This document shows, in pieces, positions 8,326-16,950 of a stretch of 64,000 bases of DNA (positions are counted from its first letter, which is position 1; every line of letters begins with the position of its first letter). The notes beneath the pieces were generated by a model. The model had not been told where the DNA came from. It saw only the letters and a program-made list of their open reading frames with translations, and ran no database searches. Origin of the DNA: a bacterium (GTDB lineage: Bacteria > 4484-113 > JAFGCY01). Position numbers and translations under genes: made by a program. The stretch spans positions 26,244-90,243 of the forward strand of contig JAGRNT010000018.1 in assembly GCA_020440605.1 (NCBI GenBank). The letters are read 5' to 3'.

Positions 8326-8817
8326 CTACTTCCTGCCAGCTGACATCGTCATCGTGCCGGCCATCAGGTGGCCGCCCTCTTCCTTGTCGCAGACCAGCAG
8401 GCGCAGCCTGAAGACATACTCCACGCCCTGCTTGAACCTGACCACGACCGGCTTGTCGTCCTTGCCGGGGGTAAGGTAGCTGTCCACTTCAATGCTGATA
8501 TCACCGACGCCGTCGGCCTCATCGTCATGCACATCCGACTTGAGGGTGCTGACACCATCCGCCGCGGTGTCCTGCCACTCGCCATCCACCAGCACCTGCA
8601 CCATCACGATCTGGGGGGCGGCGGAGTGGAAATCCATCGTCGTTGCCAGCCGGTCCTTCGTTGAACTGTCCCGGAGCTCGACATGCTCGGCGATCGGCTT
8701 GCCGTCAATCCTGGCCGAACTGGCCAGATGCTCCTCGCATCAAGCGCGGCCGGGGCCGGCCTGCATAACGGCGATGGCCAGCGCCATCGTCAGTGCGGCG
8801 GTAATCTTCCTGATCAT
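8326..8817 (-). pseudogene. Secreted protein gene interrupted by in-frame UGA after its signal peptide
   Basis: Reading from ATG 8817 gives a signal peptide (MIRKITAALTMALAIAV, then MQAGPGRA), a TGA at codon 26 (8742-8740), and then an open frame to 8326: CEEHLASSARIDGKPIAEHVE and onward, 138 residues. The frame is conserved on both sides and the UGA falls at the predicted cleavage site, directly before a cysteine codon. A ribosome-site-like GAGG lies 8 bp upstream of the ATG. The downstream part looks like a small beta-rich periplasmic domain that I do not recognise. The simplest reading is a nonsense mutation; UGA recoding is the alternative. Confidence 0.6.
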
Positions 8818-8913
8818 CAGTGAGACCTCATGTCCGTGGGATGCCCCGCCCGGCCGCATGACCGTGTAGGGTGATTGCTACGGGGAATGATAGCATCGGG
8901 AGCGTGGGAAGAA

Positions 8914-9098
8914 GTCAGTGGTCAGTGGTCCGTAGTCAGTGGTCGGTGGTCGGAAATCTGCCGCCGGGGAGGCCAGATGCAAGTCTGGCAATGGAGGCAG
9001 GCTGTTCTTGGTTGTTAGTTCTTAGTTCTTGGTGGTAGCAGTACTCTGCTTCTCATTCTGTTTCTGACCGCTGACTACAGACCACTGACCACTGATCG
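8914..9098. repeat. Composite element: inverted heptamer arrays flanking a hairpin
   Basis: Six heptamers of the GTCAGTG type run without interruption from 8914 to 8955. A CCAGA/TCTGG hairpin follows (8973-8988), then TTCTTGG-type heptamers (9005-9032), then five CTGACCA-type heptamers (9064-9098) that are the reverse complement of the first array. The space from 8818 to 9128 has no reading frame of its own. Confidence 0.85.
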
Positions 9099-9116
9099 CA
9101 AGCCATTGGCCTGCGA

Positions 9117-9122
9117 TACACT
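9117..9122 (+). promoter_or_regulatory. -10 box (TACACT) directly before a start codon
   Basis: TACACT ends 6 bp before the ATG at 9129, and no Shine-Dalgarno word lies between. It is a candidate promoter for a leaderless transcript of the VOC gene. Confidence 0.4.
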
Positions 9123-9128
9123 TCACCC

Positions 9129-9518
9129 ATGCGTATCGCCCTGACATCCATATTCGTTGACGACCAGCAGAAGGCGCTGGAGTTCTACACACAGAAGCTC
9201 GGCTTCGTGAAGATCAATGACCACCCGATGGGGGAGCACCGCTGGCTGACCGTGGCCGGGCCTGACGGCCCGGAAGGTGTCGAGCTGCTGCTGGAACCCA
9301 ACAATGACCCGGTGGCTCAGGCTTATCAGCAAGGACTGAAGGCCAAGGGCAAGCCCTGCACATCCTTCGAAGTGGATGACGTGAAAGCCGAGGTGGAGCG
9401 CCTGCGCGGGCACGGCGTACTGATCACGCTTGAACCGGTTGAGGAGCAGTGGGGCGGCTACGCGATGTTCGACGACAGCTGCGGCAACATCATCAGCATC
9501 CATTCCGTCGGTATATAG
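9129..9518 (+). CDS. VOC-family (glyoxalase/bleomycin-resistance fold) protein
   Basis: A 129-residue single-domain VOC protein: [26 protein letters not shown] at the start and [14 protein letters not shown] at the end. The middle [20 protein letters not shown] resembles the YaeR/PhnB-like uncharacterised group common in soil bacteria. The function is unknown; such proteins include glyoxalases, fosfomycin or bleomycin resistance proteins and dioxygenases. The aldo/keto reductase starts 64 bp downstream, and both are candidates for carbonyl detoxification, but this is only neighbourhood inference. Confidence 0.85.
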   Translation: MRIALTSIFVDDQQKALEFYTQKLGFVKINDHPMGEHRWLTVAGPDGPEGVELLLEPNNDPVAQAYQQGLKAKGKPCTSFEVDDVKAEVERLRGHGVLITLEPVEEQWGGYAMFDDSCGNIISIHSVGI

Positions 9519-9582
9519 CACTGGAATAATCCCCGCCTCCGCGCGATACTACTCCCCACCAAGCACACAGGGGAGTGTTCCA

Positions 9583-10575
9583 ATGCGTTACAGAAGACTG
9601 GGATCCGCCGGCATCCAGCTGTCCGAGCTGAGCTTCGGCTCATGGGTCACCTTCGGCCAGCAGTACGGCGTCGATGAGGCGCTGGCCTGCATGGAAGCGG
9701 CCTACCAGGCCGGCGTGAACTTCTTTGACAACGCCGAGGCCTACGCCGGTGGCAGGAGCGAGGAGCTGATGGGTGAGGCCATCCGCAAGGCCGGCTGGAA
9801 GCGCAGCGACCTCGTCGTCTCAACCAAGATCTACTTCGGCGGCCAGGGCGTGAACGACAAGGGCCTGTCCCGCAAGCACATCATCGACGGGATGCGGGCT
9901 TCGCTCGCGCGCCTGCAGATGGACTACGTGGACCTCGTGTTCTGCCACCGCCCCGACCCGCAGACGCCGATGCTCGAAACCGTGCGCGCCATGAGCTGGC
10001 TCGTGGACCAGGGCTGGGCGCATTACTGGGGCACCAGCGAGTGGAGCGCGGAGCAGATCCGCCACGCCTGGGCGATCGCCGAGCGCGAGCACCTCAACCG
10101 CCCGCAGATGGAGCAGCCGCAGTACCACATGTTCCACCGCGAGCGCGTGGAGAAGGAGTATGCGCCGCTGTACACGGACATCGGGCTCGGGACCACGATC
10201 TGGTCGCCGCTGGCCAGCGGCCTGCTGACGGGCAAGTACAACGAGGGCATCCCGGAGGGCAGCCGCGCCACCCTGCCGAACTACAAGTTCATCCGCGAGG
10301 CCATCGAGGGCGAGAAGGGCCAGGCCCAGATTGCCAAAGTGAGGCAGCTGACGCCGATCGCCTCCGAGCTGGGCTGCAGCATGGCGCAGCTGGCGCTGGC
10401 CTGGTGCCTGAAGTTCGAGGGCGTGAGCACTGTGATGACCGGGGCCTCCAAGGCCGAGCAGGTCAGCGAGAACATGCAGGCTCTCGACGTGGTTGACAAA
10501 CTGGACGCGGACGTGATGGAGCGCATCGAGGCCATCCTTGACAACAAGCCTGAGCCTGAAAAGAGCTGGCGCTAG
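9583..10575 (+). CDS. Aldo/keto reductase, Kv-beta-like (AKR6/YghZ-like)
   Basis: A 330-residue (beta/alpha)8 oxidoreductase. The catalytic tetrad is complete: D49, Y54, K82 and H122 (motifs [17 protein letters not shown]). The C-terminal [28 protein letters not shown] is the NADPH-binding signature of the voltage-gated K+ channel beta-subunit group (AKR6, including E. coli YghZ). In bacteria these reduce aldehydes such as methylglyoxal using NADPH. ATG 9583 is supported by GGGGAG 7 bp upstream; reading from an upstream in-frame start would overlap the preceding VOC gene. Confidence 0.93.
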   Translation: MRYRRLGSAGIQLSELSFGSWVTFGQQYGVDEALACMEAAYQAGVNFFDNAEAYAGGRSEELMGEAIRKAGWKRSDLVVSTKIYFGGQGVNDKGLSRKHIIDGMRASLARLQMDYVDLVFCHRPDPQTPMLETVRAMSWLVDQGWAHYWGTSEWSAEQIRHAWAIAEREHLNRPQMEQPQYHMFHRERVEKEYAPLYTDIGLGTTIWSPLASGLLTGKYNEGIPEGSRATLPNYKFIREAIEGEKGQAQIAKVRQLTPIASELGCSMAQLALAWCLKFEGVSTVMTGASKAEQVSENMQALDVVDKLDADVMERIEAILDNKPEPEKSWR

Positions 10576-10580
10576 CAACC

Positions 10581-10690
10581 GGAGGCCCGGAGCAATCCGG
10601 GCGATGGAGGCCCGATGTCAGTCGGGCAAGGGAAGCCTGATGCGAGTCGGGCAGGACAACCTGAGCCCCGCCAGGCTGACAGCCTGGCCA
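10581..10690. repeat. Run of four short hairpins with different stems
   Basis: Successive hairpins carry stems CCCGG/CCGGG (from 10586), CCCGA/TCGGG (10611-10626), CCTGA/TCGGG (10636-10651) and CCAGGCT/AGCCTGG (10671-10687). The first three are preceded by GGAGG or GGAAG and the second is followed by GCAA. The stems differ but stay paired. Confidence 0.75.
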
Positions 10691-10715
10691 CCTCAAACAA
10701 CTGAATACGAACAAG

Positions 10716-10748
10716 CAGGCCGGACCAATGTCCGGCCTGTGTGCTTTC
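10716..10748 (+). terminator. Probable terminator after the aldo/keto reductase gene
   Basis: A perfect 10-bp stem CAGGCCGGAC (10716-10725) / GTCCGGCCTG (10730-10739) with loop CAAT is followed by TGTGCTTTC. The T-tract is short, so termination may be only partial. Confidence 0.6.
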
Positions 10749-10869
10749 TGAGGAATACTCCTTCAGGCTGACACTCATCATTCCGATTTTCCCCCCCTGT
10801 TTAGCAGCATCACTGCCCGGGTAATACATCTGGTTTGGCCAATGCAGGCCGGCCGAGGAAGTGACAGAA

Positions 10870-11337
10870 ATGGCGAACACGAAGAACAGAGGGATAGCGA
10901 TACTGACCACACTGCTGCTGGGGCTGAGCGCGGTGGTGCTGGGCCTGCTGGCGGAGACCCGCCCGGCCCATGCCTCCGAGGAGGACTGCCTGCTTCTGGT
11001 GCTGGACAGCGCAGACGGCGAGACCGTCACCGCCGGGATCACGATCCAGTTCGTGGACCGCGAAGGTGAGACACATACCTATGAAACCAATGAGAACGGA
11101 CTGGTGCTGGTGCCCTGCGGCCTGCTGGGCGACAGCCTGATGTTCGAGGACACCTGGGGCCATGGCTTCTGCATGGTGCTCAACCCTGAGAATGCGCATG
11201 AGGGGCCGCTCAACAGCCTGCTGATCGACCATCCCGAACTGGGGATCGTCAGTGCCCCGCAGGCCAGCGTGACCCCCTACGGCACGGTGCTGCGCCTGGG
11301 CCTCGGGCCCGGCAGCGAGGATCCCGTCCAGAGCTGA
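10870..11337 (+). CDS. Small secreted protein of unknown function
   Basis: A protein of 155 residues with a clear signal peptide (hydrophobic ILTTLLLGLSAVVLGLLA, then RPAHA before SEEDC). The mature part has a beta-rich segment resembling a prealbumin-like or carboxypeptidase-regulatory fold (TVTAGITIQFVDREGETHTY, then TNENGLVLVPCG), that is, an extension-type immunoglobulin strand order. Three cysteines in the mature part could form one disulfide. ATG 10870 is preferred since AGGA at 10856-10859 is 10 bp upstream; the GTG at 10861 overlaps that site. The gene stands alone and is closed by a strong terminator. I do not recognise a family. Confidence 0.75.
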   Translation: MANTKNRGIAILTTLLLGLSAVVLGLLAETRPAHASEEDCLLLVLDSADGETVTAGITIQFVDREGETHTYETNENGLVLVPCGLLGDSLMFEDTWGHGFCMVLNPENAHEGPLNSLLIDHPELGIVSAPQASVTPYGTVLRLGLGPGSEDPVQS

Positions 11338-11393
11338 TACTCCATTCCCAACACCCGGGACCGGAGCCCTCCGGTCCCAGATTCCCGCCCAAC

Positions 11394-11430
11394 GTGGCCG
11401 CCCCCTTCCCAGGGCGGCCACACTTTTTTT
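11394..11430 (+). terminator. Rho-independent terminator
   Basis: A 10-bp perfect stem GTGGCCGCCC (11394-11403) / GGGCGGCCAC (11412-11421) is followed by a run of seven T. It closes the secreted-protein gene. Confidence 0.92.
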
Positions 11431-11928
11431 CTTGCCGGCTCGTGCAAGCACTCGCCGGTCTACATTTCGCGTGCTGGCTCGGGATGCCTGATCCCTCGCT
11501 CAGCACATACTGCATATAAGGTAGCCCGGCGTTCACGCCGCATCAGGCCGTAAACGGCCTGCTACCCGATGATATTCAGGCAGAAGGCAAAGGGCAGTAG
11601 GCAGAAGCAGAATGTGAAGGAGCGCGAGCATTCAGCTCGCAGGACAGGCGGCATTCAGCCGCCATTGCCTGAATCCGCCAACGTCGTGCGGAAGTTACAT
11701 CGCTGCCTGGGAAGCTGTCCCGTGCAATCAGTCACGCCGTCGGCGTGACTTCGAGCTGTATTGCAGTCCCGCGAATGCTTGCATGCGTGGGAAACAGAAT
11801 ATGATCTGGCGCTTCGCAATCCCGATATTAGCGGGATGCCAACTGGGTTGCGCTGATGGTAGCCCGACGTTCACGCCGGATCAGGCCGTAAACGGCCTGC
11901 TACCCGATGATAGTCAGGTAGAAGGGAG
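11431..11928. repeat. Intergenic repeat field with a 71-bp direct repeat
   Basis: About 500 bases without a gene. A 71-bp unit occurs twice (11520-11590 and 11858-11928), about 65 of 71 positions identical, each containing a CGGCGT or CGACGT hairpin half and an AGGCCGT-AAA-CGGCCT stem followed by GCTACC. Between them lie a 7-bp array (GGCAGAA type, 11579-11620) and more hairpins: CGAGC/GCTCG at 11625-11640, GGCGG/CCGCC around 11645-11662 and GTCACGCC/GGCGTGAC near 11731. The CTCGTGCAAGCACTCG block at about 11440 recurs at 56517. The second 71-bp copy ends exactly where the next gene's stop codon begins. Confidence 0.8.
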
Positions 11929-14484
11929 CTAGTAGATCGAGAAAGTCTGCCTGTAGAAGTCCGTCAGACCATCGTCATCCACGACCGTCACACGCACGAT
12001 CGGGAAACCGGGCATCGTGAACTCATGTGAGACAAGCGGCTCCGTCGTCGTCAGATCCACCACACCGTCATCCTCGAAGTCCCAGCGGTATTCCACAATG
12101 CTGCCGCCGGCATCCGTGCTGGCGCTGGCATCGAACTCAATCGTCTTCGGCGTCCCGAAGAACGGCCCACCCGGATACTCCAGTGCAGCCGTCGGTGCTC
12201 CGTCGGTACGGATCACGAAGGGGAAGACCCCGAGATTGTCATCGTTGTCCCAGGCGTAGAAGTAGCCGCGGAAGGCACCGCTCGTTTCGTATGTGAAACT
12301 CTCCATCGAAGTGGCAACCGGATCCGACAGGTCAAACAACTCCAGATCGCCGTCGCCATTGAAGTCCCAGCCCCACTTGACGATCGTCCCGTCCGGATCC
12401 GTGGTGCCACTGCCGTCGAAGTTCACGGTCAGCGGACTGCTGCCTTCGGTGACATCGATCACGAGATCCATGTCCGGCGGGTAGCTGAAGGGTTCAAGCG
12501 GCACGATGGCCAGTTCCGCTTCCGCGGTGGCCCCCATGTCATCAGTGACCCGCACCCGCGTCGTCAGCAGGCCGGCCACCGTGTAGGTCATCTGTGCACT
12601 GGGTTCTATCCCGGTATCCAGCTCAAAGCCATTGCCTTCATCGCCATCCAGGTCCCATTCATACTTGACGATGCTGCGCCCGGCGGCGGCCTGGCTGTAC
12701 TCCGCGCTGAAGTTGATCGTCAGCGGAATGTCGCCGTCACGCACGTCGGCAAGGATGCTGGCAACCGGATCAGTGCCACCGGCCGGCAGGACCTTGACAA
12801 CCTGCTGGGTACTGGCCTGCTGGACCCAGTCATCATTCACGCGCAGTTCGACTACATAGACGCCGGGCTCTTCATATGTGTACTGCGGCTGCGCTTCATT
12901 GCTGAAGCCGAAACTGGACCCGTACAGGTCGAATTCCCAGTTGTAGAAACGGATCTCTCCATTGGGACTGCTGCTGCCCGTGCCGTCAAACTGCACCGTC
13001 AGCGGGGCCTCACCCTGCAGCACGTCTGCCGCCAGCAACGCACTCGGCGGCATCAGCGGCGGCCCGCTGCGCAGTGTCAGACCGCGCGGCCCATCCTCGT
13101 CCGGCAGTCCGCCGAGCATGCCCTGGTCGTAGCTGAGCAGACCGAAGAAATACTGCAGGCGCAGTTCATCATTGCCCTGCGGGGCATCCGTGGCAACCCG
13201 CAGGATCGCATCGCTGTTTGACAGGGTGGCATGGGGCCAGGGGGCACCATCACCCTGCACCACCCTGTATCGCATCTGCGGGTCCGTGGAGAGGTCACCC
13301 AGCAGCGGATCGATCACATTCACCTTGTATTCCCCGCCGGGTTCAAGCAGCATGGGCTCATCAAACCGGCCCGAGCCACTGATGCCGTCAACCGTGATCG
13401 CAGGCGGTTCCAGGCTGTCACCGAAGAACTCACTGTAGAAGGGAGAGGCAAGGATGTAGCTGGCCGTGCCCTCAGCTTCTCCATCGCTCGGACGGACCCA
13501 GTAGAAGTTGTAGTCCTCACCGCCACTGATGCCGGCGGCGATGATGGAGCCCCAGTAGAACAGCCGCCCGTCCTTCGGGAGCGGGCCGGGATGGTCCTTG
13601 TCCTCCAGCTGGTAGTCGCCAAGCTCCTTCGTGGCATATGGTTCAATCGTGGAGGCACCGCCGGTGGCCGGATAGTCCGCTATGTCATCTGATGCATAGA
13701 GATTGTAGGAACTGATCCGCGCCCCGAAGTTGGAGCCGATCGGCGTGATGTCCGCCAGGTTGATCTCGCCGTTGCCATCACCGTCAATCACTCCCTGGAT
13801 CGAGGCCGGTGACCAGGGTCCGGCCTCCCTCAGGTGGATCCCCAGCGGGGTCAGATCCGAGATGTTCACTTCGCCGTTCTGGTCGTAGTCACCCTGGTTG
13901 TAGTAATGCCAGAACAGCCCGAAGGTCGAGCCGTAGACGTACGAGATATCACTGCGGGATCCGGGTCCGCTCGGGGCCTTGGCAGCTTCACGCAGTGCAT
14001 CACGTGCACCGGGCGCGAAGCGCACACTGGCCACCACGCCGCTGCCGCTGAATCCGTCCGCATTCTGGGGATGCACGAAGAGCTGGCCGTGGTGCATCGC
14101 AGTGGCGGTGTCCAGCACACCGAGACTGATCAACTCGTCCGCGTCCGCGAAGTCCGCGGCTGCGGCACTCTCCACGGCGTGCCAGTGCTCCGTGTCGTAA
14201 GCGATTGTGAAGTAGACAGCGCGCAGCTGCTCCGCCCGCTCAAGACTGATCTCCGCCAGAAGGCTGCCATCTTCCTGCTCGCTGACTAAGAGACTCAGCC
14301 CTTCCGCACGGCCACCGTAGATGAAACTGTCTGAGCTGAGCTCCAGTTCCATACCGGCGGCGGAGGCATGCAGGCCGGTGACGGCATCCTCCGTCTCCGG
14401 GAGGCTTGCAGTACCCCTGCCTCCACAGGCGCTGAGCAGGCTTGCGAGGAGGGCAGTAAGAAGTATGTTCCTGATCGATTCCAT
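11929..14484 (-). CDS. Lipoprotein with cohesin-like, dockerin-like and four PKD domains
   Basis: An 851-residue surface or periplasmic lipoprotein with lipobox LLSAC (C20). Residues 45-165 resemble a cohesin-like beta-sandwich (LRAVYFTIAYDTEHW, then VVASVRFAP). Two EF-hand-like dockerin loops follow: DYDQNGEVNISD in 199-218 and DGDGNGEINLAD in 234-254. An FnIII-like strand (SSYNLYASDD) comes next, then a beta-rich region, then four PKD domains from about 480 to the end, each with the WDF or WDL D-x-D-G core (YRWDFEDDGVVD in the last). PKD domains usually mediate protein or polysaccharide contacts. A GGAG site precedes ATG 14484. No catalytic domain is visible; a structural or adhesive role is inferred. 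Confidence 0.88.
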   Translation of the reverse strand: MESIRNILLTALLASLLSACGGRGTASLPETEDAVTGLHASAAGMELELSSDSFIYGGRAEGLSLLVSEQEDGSLLAEISLERAEQLRAVYFTIAYDTEHWHAVESAAAADFADADELISLGVLDTATAMHHGQLFVHPQNADGFSGSGVVASVRFAPGARDALREAAKAPSGPGSRSDISYVYGSTFGLFWHYYNQGDYDQNGEVNISDLTPLGIHLREAGPWSPASIQGVIDGDGNGEINLADITPIGSNFGARISSYNLYASDDIADYPATGGASTIEPYATKELGDYQLEDKDHPGPLPKDGRLFYWGSIIAAGISGGEDYNFYWVRPSDGEAEGTASYILASPFYSEFFGDSLEPPAITVDGISGSGRFDEPMLLEPGGEYKVNVIDPLLGDLSTDPQMRYRVVQGDGAPWPHATLSNSDAILRVATDAPQGNDELRLQYFFGLLSYDQGMLGGLPDEDGPRGLTLRSGPPLMPPSALLAADVLQGEAPLTVQFDGTGSSSPNGEIRFYNWEFDLYGSSFGFSNEAQPQYTYEEPGVYVVELRVNDDWVQQASTQQVVKVLPAGGTDPVASILADVRDGDIPLTINFSAEYSQAAAGRSIVKYEWDLDGDEGNGFELDTGIEPSAQMTYTVAGLLTTRVRVTDDMGATAEAELAIVPLEPFSYPPDMDLVIDVTEGSSPLTVNFDGSGTTDPDGTIVKWGWDFNGDGDLELFDLSDPVATSMESFTYETSGAFRGYFYAWDNDDNLGVFPFVIRTDGAPTAALEYPGGPFFGTPKTIEFDASASTDAGGSIVEYRWDFEDDGVVDLTTTEPLVSHEFTMPGFPIVRVTVVDDDGLTDFYRQTFSIY

Positions 14485-14644
14485 TCAATCACTCCGATCT
14501 GAATAGTCGCAGGGATTGTATCAGCTTCCCATTGGCAGTGACTCCGGATCCGCTGGCATACGTTGCCATCCAACACTATTCTTCAAGCATCTGCCTTCCT
14601 GGACCAGGCAAGATCCAACCGCGGGACCGCCGGGACTGATCCTG

Positions 14645-16783
14645 TTAATGCTCAGCAGCCGGTGATTCCGACTCAGCCAGAGCCTGCTGCAGGGCTGCAT
14701 CCTCCGGAAACTCCGCCAGGCCCTCACGCAGTGTCTGGCGTGCACGCTGGTCCTCGCCGAAATGCAGCAGCACTTGTGCTTCCAACCGGTAGCATTCAGC
14801 GTCAAGATTCCGGCAGCGGCGCATGTCGAACAGGGCGGCCTTGGCCTGCTCCTTGAGATCGAGCCTGGCATACAGTGCCGCACGCCGCGCATGTGCCACG
14901 GGCAGCCAGGGGCGGCTTTCCAGGGAGGCAACATATTTGTCAATGCAGGACTGCAGCATCTGCTGCTGGCGCTCATCCAGTCCCTCCAGCTCCTCACCGG
15001 CCAGCTGGCGACCGATCTCCGCCTGGATCGTAATCAGCTCGTCACCCGCCATCGGCAGCAGCAGGGCACTGCGCTGTCGGAGTGGATAGCCCTCCAGGGC
15101 ACGCACCGCGGCCAGCCGGATCATGGACTCCGGTGACAGCAGACTGTCGCGGATCACACCGAGACTGCTCTGTGGACTGAACTCCGCAAGCTCAGCCAGG
15201 GCGGTGGCTCTCACAATCGGTGCCTGATCAGGGTCAGCCGCGATCTCCTCCAGATCCGGAATGCAGGCGGAGTCGCCACTGCGGGCTGCGGCGAAAGTGG
15301 TCCCGAAATGCGGAGCATGTTCCGTACCATACCAGCCCTCCCATGCCGCAATCACCTCGTCAAGTGCCATGTCGGTATGGCACTGGCTGCAGGCGTTCGG
15401 AGTGCCGAAGCTGCGGCTCAGGTCCGGACGCGGAATGCGGATGCTGTGATCGTGTACCTGCAGGCTGTTGCCATATTCATGCGTCGGCATGTGACAGGCA
15501 ACGCAGCTGCCGCCACTGCTGCCAATGGGATGGAAATGGTGCTGCGGACCGTCGAACTTCCCGGAATCATGGCAACTGAGGCACAGCTGATTGCCATCCG
15601 CGAGCGGTTGGCCGATGTGAGGATCGTGGCAGTCAGCGCAGCTGACGCCGTACATGTATTCCCTGCTCTGCAGGAAGGAACCGGCCTCGAAGGCCTGGTG
15701 GCTGCCCAGCTGGCCATCCGGCTCATAACTTCCTTCGCGCAGCAATGCCATGTCCAGATAGTTCAGCGGATCACGGTCATAACCGAACTCCTCCGTCAGC
15801 GGCTCCGCCAGGGAATGGCACTGCACGCAGGTCTCGATCTCTCTGCGCTGCGTGCGACGCGGTTCGCGATATGCCGTACCACTTGCCTCGTCCATGTTCC
15901 AGCTGTGCTCATCCTCGGTCAGGTAGAAGATCAGTCCCTTGCGGGCGACGCGCTGCTTCAGGCCCTGGCGCTCCCCTTCGGCCCAGCCGATGTGGAACTT
16001 GGCACCACCATGACAGGACTCGCAGCCCACGTCGTCTTCGGCAACATAGGTGTCAAACGAGGCATCCTGTGCGGAATACTGTGGTTTCAGTCCACTGGTG
16101 TGACAGCGGGCGCAGTTCGTGTTCCAGTTGGCATTCCAGCCGTCCCAGTCTGAGTCGCCTGGTTCTAGATGCGGGCTGACAGCCGGCAGGCGGACCCAGC
16201 GCTGCCCACCTTCAGCGGCACTGCGCGCATCCCAGGCAATGTCCAGCACCTGGATCCGGCCATCCCCCATGTCCAGCGCATACTGCTGCAGGGAGATGCC
16301 GCCGATGCACCAGTGCACCGTGTAGTCATTGGGCAGCCCCCCGGGAGTGTTCGTGCGGATGATGTAGCGATTGCCATCTCGCCTGAAGGAAGCGCTGCCC
16401 CGCTCATCCGTGTATTCAGTGCCGTTGAAGTCGCCCAGCACGAACATGCTGTCCATTTCGCTTCCGGCAAGGTCATGGGCCGTGCGGCGATAGCCGACCA
16501 CCAGTTCCTGATGGCAGCTGAAGCAGTCACCACGCCCCTTGATGCCTGCGCTGCCCAGCCGCGGCAGACTTTCATCAGCCGGATCAGCAAGATACTGGAC
16601 CCGCTCCGGCAGGCTCATGCTCCGGGCATATTCGTGGGGTGAGGCCTGTTGGGATTCAGATCCCGCGCCTGGCGAATTGGATTGGACAGGTCCCTTTCCA
16701 TCGGAACTCTGCGTACGGCAGGCGCAGCAGCCCAGACAGAGTGCCAGTAGCAGAATGAAGCTGCGCAGTTTCCCCAGTTGCAT
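14645..16783 (-). CDS. Octaheme c-type cytochrome lipoprotein with helical-repeat C-terminus
   Basis: A 712-residue exported protein with a cysteine-rich lipobox-like start (LCLGCCAC, residues 15-22). Eight CxxCH heme-binding motifs are present: CFSCH 87, CARCH 224, CESCH 254, CVQCH 319, CADCH 382, CLSCH 401, CVACH 427 and CSQCH 465. Several extra histidines (HHFHPIG, HDHSIRI) could be distal ligands. From about 490 the chain changes to HEAT/TPR-like helices. The cytochrome-plus-repeats layout matches the cytochrome c554-related, TPR-containing multiheme proteins of several environmental phyla; the electron acceptor is unknown. It is divergent from the TlpA-like gene, whose product could assist in keeping heme-site cysteines reduced (inference). 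Confidence 0.92.
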   Translation of the reverse strand: MQLGKLRSFILLLALCLGCCACRTQSSDGKGPVQSNSPGAGSESQQASPHEYARSMSLPERVQYLADPADESLPRLGSAGIKGRGDCFSCHQELVVGYRRTAHDLAGSEMDSMFVLGDFNGTEYTDERGSASFRRDGNRYIIRTNTPGGLPNDYTVHWCIGGISLQQYALDMGDGRIQVLDIAWDARSAAEGGQRWVRLPAVSPHLEPGDSDWDGWNANWNTNCARCHTSGLKPQYSAQDASFDTYVAEDDVGCESCHGGAKFHIGWAEGERQGLKQRVARKGLIFYLTEDEHSWNMDEASGTAYREPRRTQRREIETCVQCHSLAEPLTEEFGYDRDPLNYLDMALLREGSYEPDGQLGSHQAFEAGSFLQSREYMYGVSCADCHDPHIGQPLADGNQLCLSCHDSGKFDGPQHHFHPIGSSGGSCVACHMPTHEYGNSLQVHDHSIRIPRPDLSRSFGTPNACSQCHTDMALDEVIAAWEGWYGTEHAPHFGTTFAAARSGDSACIPDLEEIAADPDQAPIVRATALAELAEFSPQSSLGVIRDSLLSPESMIRLAAVRALEGYPLRQRSALLLPMAGDELITIQAEIGRQLAGEELEGLDERQQQMLQSCIDKYVASLESRPWLPVAHARRAALYARLDLKEQAKAALFDMRRCRNLDAECYRLEAQVLLHFGEDQRARQTLREGLAEFPEDAALQQALAESESPAAEH

Positions 16784-16792
16784 CGCTCGCTA

Positions 16793-16798
16793 AGTTTA
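16793..16798 (-). promoter_or_regulatory. -10 box (TAAACT) for the octaheme cytochrome gene
   Basis: On the minus strand GATAAACT ends 9 bp before ATG 16783, without a ribosome site. The same GATAAACT word precedes hslU at a similar distance. Confidence 0.4.
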
Positions 16799-16950
16799 TC
16801 CCGTGTGGATTGACCGGTAATCTGCAGACGATCTGCAGATCAAAGGGGTTCAGATTCACCGGTCAGTAGATTGAACAGTCGATATGATAATCGTGTCTCA
16901 TTAATCATGCTGTCCAGTACAGCAGATACCCTGGAAAGACGGAGACTGAG

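Noticed and set aside
8914..9098. Possible CRISPR array.
   Set aside because: The period is 7 bp with no unique spacers, far below CRISPR repeat and spacer lengths; no cas genes are present in the window.
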